Shown here piece after piece: positions 62,212 to 64,000 of a stretch of 64,000 nt of DNA; within the stretch, counting starts at the first letter, position 1, and each line of letters opens with the position of its first letter. The notes under the pieces were generated by a model, which saw only the letters and a list, made by a program, of their open reading frames with translations, was not told the origin of the DNA and did not search any database. The translations under genes were made by a program, and so were the position numbers. The DNA comes from an uncultured Pelagibacteraceae bacterium (GTDB taxonomy: Bacteria; Pseudomonadota; Alphaproteobacteria; Pelagibacterales; Pelagibacteraceae): NCBI GenBank assembly GCA_902523895.1, contig CABZAZ010000001.1, positions 179,211 through 243,210 of the forward strand, in the 5' to 3' direction.

Positions 62212-63294
62212 TTAATTTTGTAAACCCATATCAGCGATATTTTTAAAATATTTATTTAATATTTTATTCTGTCCAATTAATCTGGCTGTTGAGTCGATTA
62301 AATCTTCTCCGATCTTATTTTCAGAATTAAAATATTCATAGATAAAATTAATTCCTTCTGAAAAAATAAAATTTTTACTTTTTACATTATTCTGAAATTC
62401 AACACATACACTTTGATCTATAGGTAAACCAAGTTTTATTTTGTAATCAATTATTTTTAGAAATTCTTTTATATCTCTAATTGACATATTAAAACCCTGA
62501 CCAGCCAAAGGATGAAGTTTATGCAACAAATCACCAAAGGCTAAAATATTATCTTTATAATATTCTCTTAAATTTATTGATTTTAAATCAAATTTTGAAA
62601 TCTTGTGAATTTTCTTTATTTCATATTTAGGGTTGAACTTATTAATAATTTTGTTGATCTCCGATTCAGTTTTATATTTTTTCATTCTTGCGGAATAAAC
62701 AATTGAAGTTTTTTCATTTGATATTGGCAAAAATGCTATCGGGCCGTCATTTGTAAAAATTTGTATTGCTTCGTTGTTAGATGATAATTTTATGTGATCT
62801 ATAATTGTTGTGAATGCAATGCTATTATATTTCTTTTCAAATTTTTTTGAAAAATATTTTTTCGTTATTTCATTTCTGATGTCACAATTAATTATCAGAT
62901 CATAACTTAAATAATTAGATTTTCTATATTTTATATATTTTTTGAATTTTAAAAATTTACTCCTTTTAAGTTCGATAATTAATTGATTAAATATTTTTTG
63001 ATTCTGTAAGATTGAAAATAGATTGTCCTTTTGATCCTCAAATTTTAAAATTTCTTTTTCATTAGAGTTTTCTGTAAAAATTTTTATTTTTTTAATTGGC
63101 CACAACATTTTTTTAATATTTGTTATTTCTCTATTAAAAAAATCAATATTTGATTTTGAGATTCCAATTGTACGAGTAGTATCTATTTTAGTGTTTTTTT
63201 TCTCATAAAATAAATCAACAAATATCTCCTTTTTAACTAAAGCTGTTGCCAGAGCTAAGCTTGTAAGGTTATCACCCAATATACAGACTTTCAT
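62212..63294 (-). CDS. UbiH-like FAD monooxygenase
   Basis: A 360-residue flavoprotein of the UbiH/UbiF/COQ6 family, which hydroxylate the ubiquinone ring. The downstream FAD motif FGDLLHKLHPLAGQGFNMSIRD is strongly conserved. The N-terminal dinucleotide motif, however, is ILGDNLTSLALA instead of GxGxxG. I use ATG 63294 (MKVCILGDN); the frame extends 13 codons further upstream without family similarity. The degenerate N-terminus raises the question of normal FAD binding. It is divergent from ftsK. Confidence 0.85.
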   Translation of the reverse strand: MKVCILGDNLTSLALATALVKKEIFVDLFYEKKNTKIDTTRTIGISKSNIDFFNREITNIKKMLWPIKKIKIFTENSNEKEILKFEDQKDNLFSILQNQKIFNQLIIELKRSKFLKFKKYIKYRKSNYLSYDLIINCDIRNEITKKYFSKKFEKKYNSIAFTTIIDHIKLSSNNEAIQIFTNDGPIAFLPISNEKTSIVYSARMKKYKTESEINKIINKFNPKYEIKKIHKISKFDLKSINLREYYKDNILAFGDLLHKLHPLAGQGFNMSIRDIKEFLKIIDYKIKLGLPIDQSVCVEFQNNVKSKNFIFSEGINFIYEYFNSENKIGEDLIDSTARLIGQNKILNKYFKNIADMGLQN

Positions 63295-63324
63295 AATAAA
63301 TTTAATTTTAACAAGAAAAATTAG

Positions 63325-64000
63325 ATGATACAAAGTGATAAATTTGATTCACTTGATATGAACATAAAAAAAATTGTTAATATAACTCTTCTTTTTATTG
63401 CTAAAAGATTAACAGAAATATTTGGTTTTCTAATATTATCTGCTGGTATCTTTTTGTTTGTCTCATTAGTTTCATATTCTCCGGAGGATCCTAATTTTAT
63501 ATTTCCTGATAATACAGAGATCAGAAATCTTTTGGGTTTTAGGGGAAGTTATATTTCTGATATTTTTTTTCAATCAATCGGTTTAATCTCTTATTTAGTT
63601 TCATTTACACTAATTTTTACTGGTATAAATATTATTATAAGAAAAGATTTCTTTTTAATAATTGAAAATATTTTTTATTCAATTTTATATTCAATTATTG
63701 GATCAGTATTTTTAAACCATTTTTATAACACCACTTTTGCCCTTTTTATTAATGGTAACGGAGGTTTTATAGGAAACTATTTAAATGAAAATTTTTTCAA
63801 AAGTTTATTAAGTTTAAACGAAAATATATCCTATTATTTTTTAATCATCTTAATAATCGTACTTTTTTTACTTAGTGTAAATTTTAGTCTTAAGAAATTT
63901 TTTATTTTTTTTAGAAAAATCAATTTTCTTAATCCTAAAAATAGTAAAAATTATACAGACAAGAGTGAGGTTATTAATGAATATATTCCACAAGAAGAAA
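63325..64000 (+). CDS. ftsK: DNA translocase FtsK, N-terminal part (cut by window edge)
   Basis: 225 codons are visible before the right edge. Translation by hand gives four membrane segments (RLTEIFGFLILSAGIFLFVS, then three more to about residue 200) with the FtsK-typical LVSYSPEDPN after the first helix and a periplasmic loop GNGGFIGNYL. A charged linker begins near the edge. The ATP-binding motor and gamma domains lie outside the window. FtsK pumps chromosome dimers to the septum. A second in-frame ATG at 63358 is possible. Confidence 0.88.
   Translation, partial: MIQSDKFDSLDMNIKKIVNITLLFIAKRLTEIFGFLILSAGIFLFVSLVSYSPEDPNFIFPDNTEIRNLLGFRGSYISDIFFQSIGLISYLVSFTLIFTGINIIIRKDFFLIIENIFYSILYSIIGSVFLNHFYNTTFALFINGNGGFIGNYLNENFFKSLLSLNENISYYFLIILIIVLFLLSVNFSLKKFFIFFRKINFLNPKNSKNYTDKSEVINEYIPQEE

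Noticed and set aside
1..64000. Prophage, insertion sequence, integron or defence system
   Set aside because: No transposase, integrase, terminase, toxin-antitoxin or restriction motifs were seen. The content is core SAR11-type metabolism with tight synteny.

Overview
The window is a very AT-rich (about 30% G+C by eye), densely packed piece of an alphaproteobacterial chromosome. It is most likely from the SAR11 clade ('Candidatus Pelagibacter'-like). The reasons are the streamlined layout (gaps mostly under 60 bp, many ATGA, TAATG or TAGTG start/stop overlaps), a DMSP demethylation cluster (dmdA-dmdB-dmdC), a structured leader upstream of ffh of the kind reported for Pelagibacter, and a coastal/oceanic gene set (TRAP transporter, 2-hydroxyacid oxidation, acetate uptake). 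No phage, insertion sequence, CRISPR array or integrase is visible. Both edges cut genes: dmdA on the left and ftsK on the right.

Layout. 1-11.7 kb (minus strand) is one long co-directional run, ffh > rpsP > trmD > rplS > leuC > leuD > leuB > dmdC > dmdB > alpha/beta hydrolase > dmdA. It joins SRP and translation genes, leucine synthesis and DMSP catabolism with almost no gaps. The S16 and L19 genes carry long charged tails, and S16 contains a perfect 30-bp tandem repeat. A cloverleaf-like leader RNA precedes ffh. dapF and ftsY (SRP receptor) run divergently. 13.4-27 kb (minus) holds a few envelope proteins, then an amidase, a tripartite TRAP transporter (a strong terminator hairpin lies between the binding protein and membrane genes), a D-2-hydroxyacid dehydrogenase, a GlcD-type FAD oxidase, an aminotransferase and two tandem FMN-dependent 2-hydroxyacid dehydrogenases. 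This looks like a hydroxy-/oxo-acid uptake and oxidation block. It is followed by a PagL-like lipid A deacylase and a cytochrome c maturation operon (ccmC-D-E-F-G-H). Upstream of ccmC is an unexplained structured, relatively GC-rich intergenic element.

31-45 kb is mixed: hspQ, yciB, a DUF2794 gene, a Bax-inhibitor-like gene, an aldo/keto reductase, an IalB-like gene, argG and psiE. It also holds two photolyase-related loci. The first is a stand-alone photolyase FAD domain whose C-terminal alpha/beta part is split off by one extra A in an A8 run. The second is a PhrB-type photolyase that appears to lack most Fe-S ligands, and it heads a tightly coupled operon with a DUF2256 zinc-ribbon-like peptide, an FG-GAP/ASPIC-UnbV protein, a Cys-rich periplasmic protein and two tiny proteins. 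45-50.5 kb carries hemC-hemD-mscS-yggT-folD (minus) and tsaD-EVE (plus).

50.9-56 kb pairs acetyl-CoA synthetase (with an unusual lysine-rich N-terminal tail) with a two-gene Na+/acetate-type symporter, suggesting acetate uptake and activation. 56-64 kb carries rpe, a heparinase-II/III-like gene, purH, phhB, a tRNA-Gly(GCC), a sulfotransferase, a LON-domain protein, a UbiH-like flavoprotein and the start of ftsK.

The items most worth a second look are the A8 frameshift and reversed domain order in the photolyase-like gene, the photolyase operon with lost cluster ligands, the ffh leader RNA, the unassigned RNA-like element at about 31.12-31.19 kb, the hydrolase embedded in the dmd operon, and the basic tail of Acs. 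Functions are read from motifs and memory of families; no searches were run.
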